From assembly GCA_015069565.1 (NCBI GenBank), contig SVIJ01000010.1, forward strand, positions 1 through 38,135: 38,135 nucleotides of DNA, written 5' to 3'. This stretch comes from Clostridiales bacterium (GTDB lineage Bacteria; Bacillota; Clostridia; Christensenellales; Borkfalkiaceae). Every line of letters begins with the position of its first letter. Position 1 is the first letter of the stretch. Made by a program: the position numbers and the translations under genes. The notes under the pieces were generated by a model. The model was given only the letters and a program-made list of their open reading frames with translations, did no database searches and was not told the DNA's origin. This document shows positions 1 to 7,663 of the stretch, in pieces.

Positions 1-711
1 GATCCCGACGGAGAAGCGGATATCGTGCGCGGTATTCGCAGTATCCGTGCGTTGCACTTGGCGGCAATCAATGCGTCGGGTTTGACTGCGGCGGATGAGA
101 TGCTCTATCCCGAAAATACCGCGTACGTGGAAGACCTTCTTTCCTATCACGCGGTTGGCGCGCGAAGCGTGGAAGACCAGCTCCACCGTCAGGTGGCAAG
201 CGGCGTAGACGCGCCCGTAGGGCTCAAAAATCCCATGAGCGGCAATATCCCTGCGCTCATCAATTCCATCTTTGCGGCGCAAAGTCCGCAGGTGTTTAAG
301 TATCGCAATTATCAGGTGCGCTCGGATGGCAACCCTTACGCGCATGCAATCCTGCGCGGCGGTGTGGATGGAAACGGTATGGACGTGCCCAACTTCCATT
401 ACGAAACGGTAATGCACCTGGAAGAAATCTATCGCGGAAGCAAGCTTGAAAATCCTGCGATTGTGATTGACTGCAACCATTCCAACTCGGGCAAGAAACA
501 CCGTCAGCAAATTCGTATTGCGCATGAAGTGATGCAAAATAGACGGTTTGACGAGAAGTTCAAGGGGATCGTCAAGGGCTTTATGATTGAAAGCTTCTTG
601 GTGGAAGGGAACCAACCGCACGACGAAGTGTTTGGCAAGTCGATTACCGACCCTTGTATCGGCTGGGAAGACACCGAACGGTTGCTTCTCGATCTTGCGG
701 CAATGGTGTAA
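1..711 (+). CDS. 3-deoxy-7-phosphoheptulonate (DAHP) synthase, type I, 5' end missing
   Basis: First enzyme of the shikimate pathway, condensing phosphoenolpyruvate and erythrose 4-phosphate. The reading frame is open from base 1, so the start lies outside the window. About 236 C-terminal residues remain of a usual 340–350. Visible class I landmarks are VGARSVEDQLHRQ (the GARTTESQxHR region), HAILRGG, VIDCNHSNSGKKHRQQ (metal and substrate binding) and GFMIESFLVEGNQ near the end. The loop usually written KNGTDG reads KNPMSGN. It lies 18 bases upstream of pheA with an AAAGGAG site between them, so the two form an aromatic amino acid unit. I cannot tell which aroF/G/H paralogue it is. A regulatory domain, if any, would be in the missing part. 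Confidence 0.93.
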   Translation, partial: DPDGEADIVRGIRSIRALHLAAINASGLTAADEMLYPENTAYVEDLLSYHAVGARSVEDQLHRQVASGVDAPVGLKNPMSGNIPALINSIFAAQSPQVFKYRNYQVRSDGNPYAHAILRGGVDGNGMDVPNFHYETVMHLEEIYRGSKLENPAIVIDCNHSNSGKKHRQQIRIAHEVMQNRRFDEKFKGIVKGFMIESFLVEGNQPHDEVFGKSITDPCIGWEDTERLLLDLAAMV

Positions 712-729
712 TAAAAGGAGAAAAGTAAG

Positions 730-1575
730 ATGAAAATTGCTTATTTAGGGCCGGAAGGGAGCTATTCGCATTTGGCGGCGCGTCATTTCCTTGCCGAAGA
801 AAACGTAGAGGGAAGCGGCTGGAATGAATGTATGCCCTTCCGCAACTTTGCCGAAGTAATAGCCGCCGTGGCGACGGGGAAGGCGGACGCGGGCGCGATT
901 CCCATTGAAAATAGTTTGCAAGGGAGCGTTGCGCAAAACTTGGATTTGATGCAGGATGCGCAGGGGCTCTATGCGGTCAAGGAATACGTCCTTCGTATCG
1001 ACCACCGTTTGGTGCATAAGGAAGGTGTGGATATTTCGGAGATCGGCAGGGTATATTCCCATCGTCAAGCGCTCGATCAATGCGGGGAGTTTTTAACCAA
1101 GCGTATGCCGTTCGCGTCTTTGCGTGAAACGGAATCGACGGCGTTTGGGCTAACGAAGGCAATGGAAGACGAGAGCGGCAAAAGCGCGGCGATCGTCGGC
1201 GCGCACGTCGAAAACCTGCGCCGTGGGTTTGTTGTCGGGGAAGAATGTCTTTCGGACGAAAAGAACAACTTTACCCATTTTCTACTCATTAAAAAAGGAG
1301 AAGACAAGCTTCCTAAGACGAGCAACCGACTTTTCTTCTCGGCGGTATGCCCGAATAAGCCCGGTAGCCTTTTGGAGCTTTTGAAAATCATTGCGGGACA
1401 TAAGATCGATATGACGAAGCTGGAAAGCCGTCCCGTGAAATTCCGTCCCGGGGAGTTCCGTTTCTTTATCGAAGCGGCTTGCGACGTTGCGGACGAAGGC
1501 GTTTCGCGGTTTGTGCAAGAAGTGCGTGAAAATACCTTGGAATGTAAAATTTTGGGGGCGTATACGCACGAATAA
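730..1575 (+). CDS. pheA: Prephenate dehydratase with ACT domain
   Basis: Converts prephenate to phenylpyruvate in phenylalanine synthesis. It has 281 residues, the normal length for the monofunctional enzyme. The start YLGPEGSYSHLAA is the family signature. It is followed by the periplasmic-binding-protein-like catalytic domain (about residues 1–185, with IPIENSLQGSV and ETESTAFGL) and a C-terminal ACT domain (about 195–275, with PGSLLELLKIIAGHKIDMTKLESRP) where phenylalanine would bind for feedback control. One oddity: the catalytic motif usually written TRF reads THF (NNFTHFLLI), so the threonine is kept and the arginine is replaced by histidine. The start ATG has AAAGGAG 10 bases upstream. 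Probably co-transcribed with the DAHP synthase gene before it. Confidence 0.95.
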   Translation: MKIAYLGPEGSYSHLAARHFLAEENVEGSGWNECMPFRNFAEVIAAVATGKADAGAIPIENSLQGSVAQNLDLMQDAQGLYAVKEYVLRIDHRLVHKEGVDISEIGRVYSHRQALDQCGEFLTKRMPFASLRETESTAFGLTKAMEDESGKSAAIVGAHVENLRRGFVVGEECLSDEKNNFTHFLLIKKGEDKLPKTSNRLFFSAVCPNKPGSLLELLKIIAGHKIDMTKLESRPVKFRPGEFRFFIEAACDVADEGVSRFVQEVRENTLECKILGAYTHE

Positions 1576-1581
1576 TCAGTG

Positions 1582-1637
1582 GATAGGCTCTGTTCGGTTG
1601 GTCGAAAATACATAGGCGAATGTGGAGAACGCCTATC
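1582..1637 (+). promoter_or_regulatory. Two ATAGGC copies competing for one inverted-repeat partner in the pheA–lipase gap
   Basis: GATAGGC (1582–1588) and ATAGGCG (1612–1618) are both complementary to CGCCTATC (1630–1637), which sits just before the AGGAG of the next gene. The near hairpin has an 11-base loop. Two alternative structures are therefore possible in the leader. There is no U-run, so a simple terminator is unlikely. Any regulatory role is inference. Confidence 0.3.
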
Positions 1638-1653
1638 ATAGGAGTGAACAGAT

Positions 1654-2433
1654 ATGAAAAAATTAGGTTTAGCGCTTGGAAGCGGCGGTAGCCGTGGAAT
1701 TGCGCACATCGGCTTTTTACAAGCCTTGGAAGAAGCGGAAATTCGTCCGTACTGCATCAGCGGCTGTTCGATGGGCTCGGTGGTCGGCGCGGCGTACGCG
1801 TCGGGTATGACCCTTTCGGATATGCGCCGAGCGGCTTGTTCGTTGCGCTTTTTCGACTTGGTGGACATAACGAGAAAGCCCGGCGGGGTGCTGGATACGA
1901 GAAAGATGAAAGCACTGCTCACGCGCTATATCGGGGATAAGGATTTTTCCGAGCTAAAAATCCCCTTTTCCTGCGTGGCGGTGGATATGATTAAGCAGGA
2001 AGTAGTGGAATTTTCTAGCGGAAAGGTGGTGGAAGCGGTGGCGGCATCGTCTGCAATTCCGTCGGTATTTAAGCCGATTGAAGCGGATGGAATGCGGCTT
2101 GTGGACGGCGGGATTTTGCGCCGTGTGCCCGTGGAAGAAGTCCGTAGAATGGATCCCGACGTCGTAATCGCCGTAGACGTTTTGGGGATGCGCTCTACAA
2201 AGGATCGCTGCCCGAACGTATTCGTTGTGATGGCGGAAGTGGTGGATATTATGGATAACGCGCGCACGAGCGCATACAAGCAAAGGATGCGTAAAAAGTA
2301 CGATCTTTGGTTGGAGCCCGACTTGGGGAATATGAGTCAGTACAGCTTCAAAAACTTAAATTTTGCCTATGAGCAGGGCTATGAAATGGGCAGAAAGAAC
2401 ATTGAAAAAATACGCGCTCTTTTGAAGGATTGA
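1654..2433 (+). CDS. Patatin-like phospholipase / RssA-type esterase
   Basis: A 259-residue single-domain patatin-fold protein, predicted cytoplasmic because no signal peptide is visible. The oxyanion glycine-rich loop GSGGSRGIAHIGFL is at residues 9–22. The nucleophile elbow is GCSMG (Ser39), and the catalytic aspartate lies in LVDGGILRRVP about residue 150, so the Ser-Asp dyad is complete. Family members hydrolyse acyl esters, but the substrate cannot be read from sequence. ATAGGAG lies 8–14 bases before the ATG. It follows pheA by 78 bases that carry an inverted repeat, and it precedes rarA. No functional link to either neighbour is evident. Confidence 0.88.
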   Translation: MKKLGLALGSGGSRGIAHIGFLQALEEAEIRPYCISGCSMGSVVGAAYASGMTLSDMRRAACSLRFFDLVDITRKPGGVLDTRKMKALLTRYIGDKDFSELKIPFSCVAVDMIKQEVVEFSSGKVVEAVAASSAIPSVFKPIEADGMRLVDGGILRRVPVEEVRRMDPDVVIAVDVLGMRSTKDRCPNVFVVMAEVVDIMDNARTSAYKQRMRKKYDLWLEPDLGNMSQYSFKNLNFAYEQGYEMGRKNIEKIRALLKD

Positions 2434-2487
2434 CGAAAGGTAATTTGATGAAAATCTGCAATTTACAAGGGGCAGGGTTGGATTGAA

Positions 2488-3801
2488 ATGGATTTATTTG
2501 ATTTTAGCAACAACAATCACGAAGAGTCTGCAAAGCCGCTTGCGGAGCGGATGCGCGCGTGCAACTTGGACGAGTTTATCGGTCAAAAGCATTTGGTTGC
2601 GGAAGGCTCGTTGCTTCGTCGCGCGATTGCGACCGATCGCTTGGGAAGCTGTATTTTCTGGGGCCCCCCTGGGTGTGGAAAAACGACGCTCGCGAATATC
2701 ATTGCGCTCGGTACGAACGGGCATTTTATCAAGCTCAATGCCGTAAACGCAGGGGTCGCGGACGTAAAAAAAGCGGTGGAAGAAGCGCGGGATAATTTGC
2801 GGATGTACGGCAAGCATACCTATTTGATGCTGGATGAGTGCCATCGCTTTAACAAGACGCAAAGCGATTCTCTTTTGCCTGCAATCGAGCAGGGGACGAT
2901 CATCTTTATCGGCTCGACGACGGAAAATCCGTACGCGTCGATGACGCCTGCTATCGTTTCTCGTTGCCGCGTGTTTGAGTTCAAGCGTTTGACGAAGGAC
3001 GATATTGCGGATGCGATGAGAAAGGCGATTAAAAACCGTCACAAGGGGCTGGGCAAGCTGAACTTGCGCGTGGACGATAATGCAATCGACCATATTGCGC
3101 GAGTTGCAGGCGGTGACCTTCGTACGGCGTACAACGCTTTGGAGCTTGCCGCACTGACGACGGTGCCGAACGAGCAAGGGGTGATTCATATCACCATTGC
3201 GGATGCCGAGCAATCCATTCAGCGAAAAGCGCTTTCGTATAACGAAGACAGCTACTACGACTTTTTGTCTGCCTTTTGTAAATCCTTGCGTGGGAGCGAC
3301 GCAAACGCCGCGCTGTATTATGCGCAACGCCTGATTGAAGGTGGCTGTGATCCGATGCTGGTGGCAAGGCGGCTTGTCGTACATTCAGCCGAAGACGTCG
3401 GAATGGCAGATCCGCGCGCGTTGCAAATGGCAACGTCCGCAATGTATGCGCTGGAAAAAATCGGGATTCCCGAAGGGATGATTCCCCTGTCCGAAGCCAT
3501 CATCTACGTTTGCGAAGCGGAAAAGAGTAATTCGGTGGTGGAAGCTATGTTTGCGGCAAAGGCGGACGCGGTTTCCGATAGCGATGATCGCGTGCCTGCG
3601 CATTTGAAGGATACAAGCTACGGTAGCGCGGAAGACAAGGCGGCAGGTCGGGGGTACAAATATCCCCATAGCTACGGCGGCTACGTCGAACAGCAGTACT
3701 TGCCCGATAGCTTGAAGGACAAAATCTACTACGTTCCGAGTGAGCGCGGATATGAAAAGGAAGTGCTGGAAATTCGCAAACATAAGGGGAAGAAAAACTG
3801 A
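2488..3801 (+). CDS. rarA: Replication-associated recombination protein A (MgsA/RarA AAA+ ATPase)
   Basis: A clamp-loader-like AAA+ ATPase that acts at stalled replication forks. It has 437 residues, matching the family. Visible features are LAERMRACNLDEFIGQKHLV at the N terminus, Walker A GPPGCGKTT (about residues 59–67), Walker B LMLDECHRF, sensor-1 FIGSTTENP, the arginine-finger region PAIVSRCRVFEF, and the C-terminal tetramerisation domain (GGCDPMLVARRLVVHSAEDVGMADP and later GYKYPHSYGGYVEQQYLP). The ribosome binding site is poor (GGATTGAA before ATG). It sits upstream of nrdR with a copy of the dispersed GCAGGTACG motif between them. Confidence 0.95.
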   Translation: MDLFDFSNNNHEESAKPLAERMRACNLDEFIGQKHLVAEGSLLRRAIATDRLGSCIFWGPPGCGKTTLANIIALGTNGHFIKLNAVNAGVADVKKAVEEARDNLRMYGKHTYLMLDECHRFNKTQSDSLLPAIEQGTIIFIGSTTENPYASMTPAIVSRCRVFEFKRLTKDDIADAMRKAIKNRHKGLGKLNLRVDDNAIDHIARVAGGDLRTAYNALELAALTTVPNEQGVIHITIADAEQSIQRKALSYNEDSYYDFLSAFCKSLRGSDANAALYYAQRLIEGGCDPMLVARRLVVHSAEDVGMADPRALQMATSAMYALEKIGIPEGMIPLSEAIIYVCEAEKSNSVVEAMFAAKADAVSDSDDRVPAHLKDTSYGSAEDKAAGRGYKYPHSYGGYVEQQYLPDSLKDKIYYVPSERGYEKEVLEIRKHKGKKN

Positions 3802-3808
3802 TAAAGTA

Positions 3809-3830
3809 TAGGCAGGTACGAGTTTAAGCG
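3809..3830 (+). repeat. Dispersed GCAGGTACG motif, degenerate copy between rarA and nrdR
   Basis: TAGGCAGGTACGAGTTTAAG matches the long form TAGGGGGCAGGTACGCGTTTA with a shorter G-run and one substitution. It lies 21 bases before the nrdR start codon and is not itself the Shine-Dalgarno sequence, which is the later TTAGGAGAAG. Confidence 0.6.
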
Positions 3831-3851
3831 TATTTTTAGGAGAAGAAGCAG

Positions 3852-4340
3852 ATGAAATGTTTGTATTGTGATTGCACGGATAGCAAGGTAATTGATTCCC
3901 GTTCGTCAGACGATCGAAAGAGTATTCGCAGAAGAAGAGAATGTACCCTTTGCGGAAGACGTTTTACTACATACGAAACGATCGAAGTCACCCCCGTTTT
4001 GGTGGTGAAAAACGATGGCACGCGTGAATCGTATAATGCGGAAAAGGTGCGCAGGGGGATTGTCAAGGCGTGCGAAAAACGAGCGGTTTCCGCAGATAAA
4101 ATCGACGAGATTGTATCGGATATTTCTCGCCGCGTGTATAACAGTATGGAAAGCGAGATTTCTTCCAAGGAGATCGGAGAGATGGTTATGGAAGCGCTCA
4201 AGGATACGGATGAAGTAGCGTACGTTCGCTATGCGTCCGTCTATCGTTCGTTTAAGGATATTTCGTCCTTTATGGCGGAGCTGAAAAAGATGATGCGCGA
4301 CGCGAAGGAAAGCAAGAAGGATACGGGTAGCGACGCATGA
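3852..4340 (+). CDS. nrdR: Transcriptional repressor NrdR of ribonucleotide reductase genes
   Basis: Nucleotide-sensing repressor of nrd operons. It has 162 residues, close to the usual 150–160. The N-terminal zinc ribbon has its four cysteines in CLYC (residues 3–6) and CTLCGRRF. It is followed by TTYE and an ATP-cone domain (VVKNDGTRESYNAEKVRRGIVKAC shape, about residues 50–140), ending with VAYVRYASVYRSFKDISSF. AGGAGAAG precedes the ATG. The stop overlaps the ispG start by four bases (ATGA), so the two are probably translationally coupled. No reductase gene and no obvious NrdR box are in the window. Confidence 0.96.
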   Translation: MKCLYCDCTDSKVIDSRSSDDRKSIRRRRECTLCGRRFTTYETIEVTPVLVVKNDGTRESYNAEKVRRGIVKACEKRAVSADKIDEIVSDISRRVYNSMESEISSKEIGEMVMEALKDTDEVAYVRYASVYRSFKDISSFMAELKKMMRDAKESKKDTGSDA

Positions 4341-5407
4341 TTGTAAGAGAAAATACGCGAAGAATCAACGTCGGCGGCGTGAGCGTCGGCGGCGGTGCGC
4401 CTGTGCGCATACAGTCGATGACGACGACGAAAACAGCGGACGTGGAAAACACCTTGGCGCAGATTGCGGCGCTAAAACAAGCAGGCTGTGAGATCGTGCG
4501 GGTTGCGGTTGCGGACGAAGAAGACGCGGTGGCGATCAAGCAGGTCGTGGCAGGTAGTGGATTGCCTGTCGTGGCGGATATTCATTTTTCTCACCGCTTA
4601 GCGGTGACTTCCATTGAAAACGGGGCGCACAAGGTGCGGATCAACCCTGGCAACATCGGCGGCGAAGAAAAAATTAAGTACGTGGCGGACTGCGTAAAGG
4701 CGCACGGTATCCCTGTGCGCGTCGGCTCGAATACGGGTAGTATTGAGCCGCATTTCTTGGAAAAGTACGGAAGAAGCGCAAAAGCGCTTGTGGAAAGCGC
4801 GCTCTTTAACGTGGCGGCGCTTGAAAAAAACGGGGTGCAGGATATTGCGATTTCCGTAAAGGCATCGGACGTTCCGATGACCGTGAACGCGTACCTGCTA
4901 TTGGCAAATCGCACTTCTTACCCCCTGCACGTGGGGGTTACGGAAGCGGGTACGACCGCAAGTGGGATTGTAAAAAGCTCGGTGGGGATCGGCGCGCTTT
5001 TATTGCAGGGGATCGGCGATACCTTGCGCGTGTCCTTGACGGACGATCCTGTGCAGGAAGTGTATGCGGCGAAGCGGATTTTGCAGGCTTGCGGCTTGGA
5101 AGAAAATTACGTGGAAGTGATTTCCTGTCCTACCTGTGGCAGGTGCAGTTGGGATAGCATGGCACTTGCTCGGGAAGTGGCGGATTTTGTTTTGCCCTAT
5201 TCGGTCAAGGCAAAGGTGGCGGTGATGGGTTGCGTTGTCAACGGCCCTGGGGAAGCGAAGGACGCCGACCTTGGGATTGCAGGCGGCAATGGCTATTGCT
5301 TGCTGTTTAAGAAGGGCGAGCCCTATTTGAAAGTGGAAGCGAGCGCGGCAAGGGAAACCTTTTTGCGCGAGTTAAAGGAACTGGTAAGCGATGGACAGAA
5401 CAAATGA
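4337..5407 (+). CDS. ispG: 4-hydroxy-3-methylbut-2-enyl diphosphate synthase (flavodoxin), IspG/GcpE
   Basis: Iron–sulfur enzyme of the MEP isoprenoid pathway. It has 356 residues, the normal bacterial form without the plant insertion. The TIM barrel begins with RRINVGGVSVGGGAPVRIQS and MTTTKTADV. The C-terminal [4Fe-4S] domain keeps SCPTCGRC and VMGCVVNGPGEAKDADLGIAGG, whose cysteines and glutamate bind the cluster. It overlaps nrdR by 4 bases and the next gene by 17 bases. In many Firmicutes ispG directly precedes polC, and here it precedes a shortened PolC-like gene. The minus strand of 4886–4898 matches the dispersed GCAGGTACGCGTT motif. Confidence 0.96.
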   Translation: MIVRENTRRINVGGVSVGGGAPVRIQSMTTTKTADVENTLAQIAALKQAGCEIVRVAVADEEDAVAIKQVVAGSGLPVVADIHFSHRLAVTSIENGAHKVRINPGNIGGEEKIKYVADCVKAHGIPVRVGSNTGSIEPHFLEKYGRSAKALVESALFNVAALEKNGVQDIAISVKASDVPMTVNAYLLLANRTSYPLHVGVTEAGTTASGIVKSSVGIGALLLQGIGDTLRVSLTDDPVQEVYAAKRILQACGLEENYVEVISCPTCGRCSWDSMALAREVADFVLPYSVKAKVAVMGCVVNGPGEAKDADLGIAGGNGYCLLFKKGEPYLKVEASAARETFLRELKELVSDGQNK

Positions 5408-6965
5408 GTATTTGCGCGAAATACGCGCAATCGACGGATTAAAAAACGCGGTTTTAGAAGGGATTTGCGTCTATAAACGGCAAAAAATTGCGGAATTTTC
5501 GCTGATTACCGATCGTTCTTTTACGAAATTTGATGAAAACGACGCGATGGAAATTACGCAAAAATATTTGCCTGCCGAGTTTTCTGCGAAGGTGAAAATT
5601 ACCAAACGGCTCGTGGATGAAGAATTGTTGCAGGAGTGCATTTTTTCCTTCGTCACGGATACCTTTCCTGCGGCTGCGGCGTTCTTAAAGCAACGGGACG
5701 TTAAGGTGGAAATCGTGGGCGGCGTTGCCAACTTCTACTTTGAAGTGGCGACGGATGAAAAATCCCTGTTTGATACGGGCAAGGTGCTCGACGCGGTTTG
5801 CGCCCATCTTTCGTCCCGATATTGCGGTCGGTTTATGGGCAATGTTCGCGTGGTGGAAAAGGCGCGCGATCAGTCGATTTTGCTGGAAGATACGTCGGAG
5901 AAGGAAGAGACGTTCGTTTCCGAGATTCGTACCTTTCCGATCGAAGACTATAAAAAGATTGACGGCGCGGATTCTGTTCCGTCCGAAGCGGTCTACGTCG
6001 CGGACATGGGGTGCATGGATGGGGATTTTGCCGTGTGCGGCGCAATCACTTTTATCGAAGAAAAGAAGTACGTAAAACAGGATAAAAAGACGGGGCAGGA
6101 CGTGGAAAAAACTCGTTATTCGGTGTCGATTTCCGACGGATCGGGTATGCTTCGCTGTACCTATTTCCCCAAGAAGGCAACGGAAGAAAAAATCAAGGAG
6201 TTGCAGTCGGGGGATTATATCGTAATCATCGGCGCGAACGAAGAGTTTAACGGGCATCCTTCTTTCAAGGCAGGGAAAATCAATTTGGGGCATCCCCCGA
6301 AGGATTTTACTCCAAAGGCGAAGGAATCGAAGCCTGTTCCGAAATATTACCATACCGTTTTCCCTGAACCGTACGTTGATTATAAGCAAGCGGGATTTTT
6401 CGACGTTGCGGAAAAGCCTGCCGCGCTCAAAGGTAAAACGGTGGTGGTGTTCGACTTGGAAACGACGGGGCTTGTATCCCAGCCGTCCATGGGGAAGATG
6501 GATAAGATTATCGAAGTGGGCGCGGTGAAGCTCGTTGACGGGGAGATTTGCGAAAAGTTCGCAACCTTCGTTGCTTGCCCCGATCGGCTCTCGCAAAAGA
6601 TTATCGACTTGACGGGGATTCACGACGAAGACTTGATCGGCGCTCCGACCGTCGATAAGGTGATGGCGGACTTTTTCAAGTTCACCGAAGGGGCGATTCT
6701 CGTTGGGCATAACGTGAATTTCGACTATGGGTTTATCCGCTATTACGGCAAGGACAACGGGTATATTTTTTCCAACCCGTCCTTGGATACGGTGACGCTT
6801 GCACAACAGGAGCTTGCGGGTGTGGGGCTTGCGAACTATAAGCTGAACACGATTGCGGAGTACTACGGCTTTGATTTCAATCATCACCGCGCTTTTGAAG
6901 ACGCGGCGACGACGGCAAAAATTTTTGTGGAGCTTATCAAAAAGCGCGGAAGCTTGCCGCTTTAA
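5391..6965 (+). CDS. PolC-like protein reduced to N-terminal domain, OB fold and DEDDh exonuclease
   Basis: A 524-residue protein at the position normally held by polC (between ispG and rimP). Residues 1–190 resemble the PolC N-terminal domain. About 195–300 is an OB fold (VYVADMGCMDGDFAVCGAIT, then DGSGMLRCTYFPKK). About 350–520 is a complete DEDDh 3'-5' exonuclease: D355 and E357 in VVFDLETTG, D445 in HNVNFDYGF, H499 and D504 in HHRAFED. Full PolC is near 1,430 residues, with a PHP domain split around the exonuclease and the polymerase after it. Here both PHP halves and the polymerase are absent. The frame ends at a single TAA, followed at once by the rimP promoter region, so it does not look like a recent frameshift. 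It could be a trans-acting proofreading subunit or a repair exonuclease. The start ATG overlaps ispG, with AAAGGA 12 bases upstream. Confidence 0.8.
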   Translation: MDRTNEYLREIRAIDGLKNAVLEGICVYKRQKIAEFSLITDRSFTKFDENDAMEITQKYLPAEFSAKVKITKRLVDEELLQECIFSFVTDTFPAAAAFLKQRDVKVEIVGGVANFYFEVATDEKSLFDTGKVLDAVCAHLSSRYCGRFMGNVRVVEKARDQSILLEDTSEKEETFVSEIRTFPIEDYKKIDGADSVPSEAVYVADMGCMDGDFAVCGAITFIEEKKYVKQDKKTGQDVEKTRYSVSISDGSGMLRCTYFPKKATEEKIKELQSGDYIVIIGANEEFNGHPSFKAGKINLGHPPKDFTPKAKESKPVPKYYHTVFPEPYVDYKQAGFFDVAEKPAALKGKTVVVFDLETTGLVSQPSMGKMDKIIEVGAVKLVDGEICEKFATFVACPDRLSQKIIDLTGIHDEDLIGAPTVDKVMADFFKFTEGAILVGHNVNFDYGFIRYYGKDNGYIFSNPSLDTVTLAQQELAGVGLANYKLNTIAEYYGFDFNHHRAFEDAATTAKIFVELIKKRGSLPL

Positions 6966-7005
6966 GTTCTCAATAAATTTCTTTTAAGAAATTATGGTAA
7001 AATGC

Positions 7006-7034
7006 TTGCCTATTGCAAAAAATCATGCTATAAT
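7006..7034 (+). promoter_or_regulatory. Sigma-A promoter of the rimP–nusA–infB operon
   Basis: TTGCCT (7006–7011), a 17-base spacer, and a perfect TATAAT (7029–7034). It lies in the 168-base gap after the PolC-like gene, about 100 bases before rimP, leaving a leader that contains a strong hairpin. Confidence 0.8.
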
Positions 7035-7059
7035 GAAGATACTTAATAATGCTTTTGTT

Positions 7060-7088
7060 ATTGAGAGTGGTCTTGCGCCACTCTCAAT
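7060..7088 (+). other. Perfect 11-bp hairpin in the rimP leader
   Basis: ATTGAGAGTGG pairs exactly with CCACTCTCAAT around a 7-base loop. It begins about 20 bases after the expected transcription start. No U-run follows directly (the next T-run is 16 bases away), so it is more likely a protective or regulatory leader stem than a terminator. The nusA operon is autoregulated in other bacteria, which makes a control role possible. Confidence 0.6.
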
Positions 7089-7133
7089 CTTCGTATTAAG
7101 AGCTTTTTTAGCAACTTTGAAAAGGGGACGATT

Positions 7134-7598
7134 ATGAAAATCAAGACGATTGAAGAAATTCAAAATGCCTTGCAACCTACCGCCGACGAGATGCAAATTG
7201 AAATCGTCGAAGTGGAGTTCAAGCAGGGCAGAGAGCCTGCGCTCACCGTGTATATCGACATCGAAGGGGGAGTGGATTTGAATACCTGTGAAGCATTCCA
7301 CCGCGCTATCGACCCGATTCTTGACGAGCTTGACCCTACCTTTGGGTTGCCGTATACGCTCAACGTTTCCAGCCCAGGGCTGGATAGACCGTTGAAAACG
7401 GAGCGGGATTTTCAAAAATGTATGGGCAAAAAGGTGGAAGTGAAGCTGTTTGCGCCTATGCAGGGGAAGAAGTTTTTTGAAGCGACGCTCGTCGGCTTTG
7501 ACGAACACTGCGTTTCCATCGAAGACAACGGTGCGGTAATGAAGCTCGAAAAGAGCAAGATCGCAAAAATCAACCGCGCGATCGAGTTTGATTTCTAA
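7134..7598 (+). CDS. rimP: Ribosome maturation factor RimP
   Basis: Assists maturation of the 30S subunit. It has 154 residues with the usual two domains: an N-terminal alpha/beta domain containing LTVYIDIEGGVDLNTCEAFHR and DPTFGLPYTLNVSSPGLDRPL (the family signature, about residues 80–100), and a C-terminal SH3-like domain starting near KKVEVKLF. AAAGGGG precedes the ATG. It is the first gene of a canonical operon with nusA, ylxR, ylxQ, infB and rbfA, transcribed from the promoter at 7006–7034. Confidence 0.95.
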   Translation: MKIKTIEEIQNALQPTADEMQIEIVEVEFKQGREPALTVYIDIEGGVDLNTCEAFHRAIDPILDELDPTFGLPYTLNVSSPGLDRPLKTERDFQKCMGKKVEVKLFAPMQGKKFFEATLVGFDEHCVSIEDNGAVMKLEKSKIAKINRAIEFDF

Positions 7599-7603
7599 TC
7601 CGC

Positions 7604-7619
7604 TTGCCGATTTCGGCAA
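7604..7619 (+). other. Intercistronic hairpin between rimP and nusA
   Basis: TTGCCG pairs perfectly with CGGCAA around loop ATTT, six bases after the rimP stop. No T-run follows, so it is probably an RNA-processing or stabilising stem rather than a terminator. Confidence 0.45.
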
Positions 7620-7663
7620 AATCTAAAACGAAAAAATTACACAACTCAATAGGAGATACAATT

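Noticed and set aside
7060..7106. Rho-independent terminator in the rimP leader
   Set aside because: The stem is strong but the next T-run (TTTTTT) is 16 bases away, too far for intrinsic termination.
7604..7663. TTG-initiated N-terminal extension of nusA
   Set aside because: The ATG at 7664 has AGGAG at good spacing and gives the normal NusA start. The extension lies on an intercistronic hairpin.
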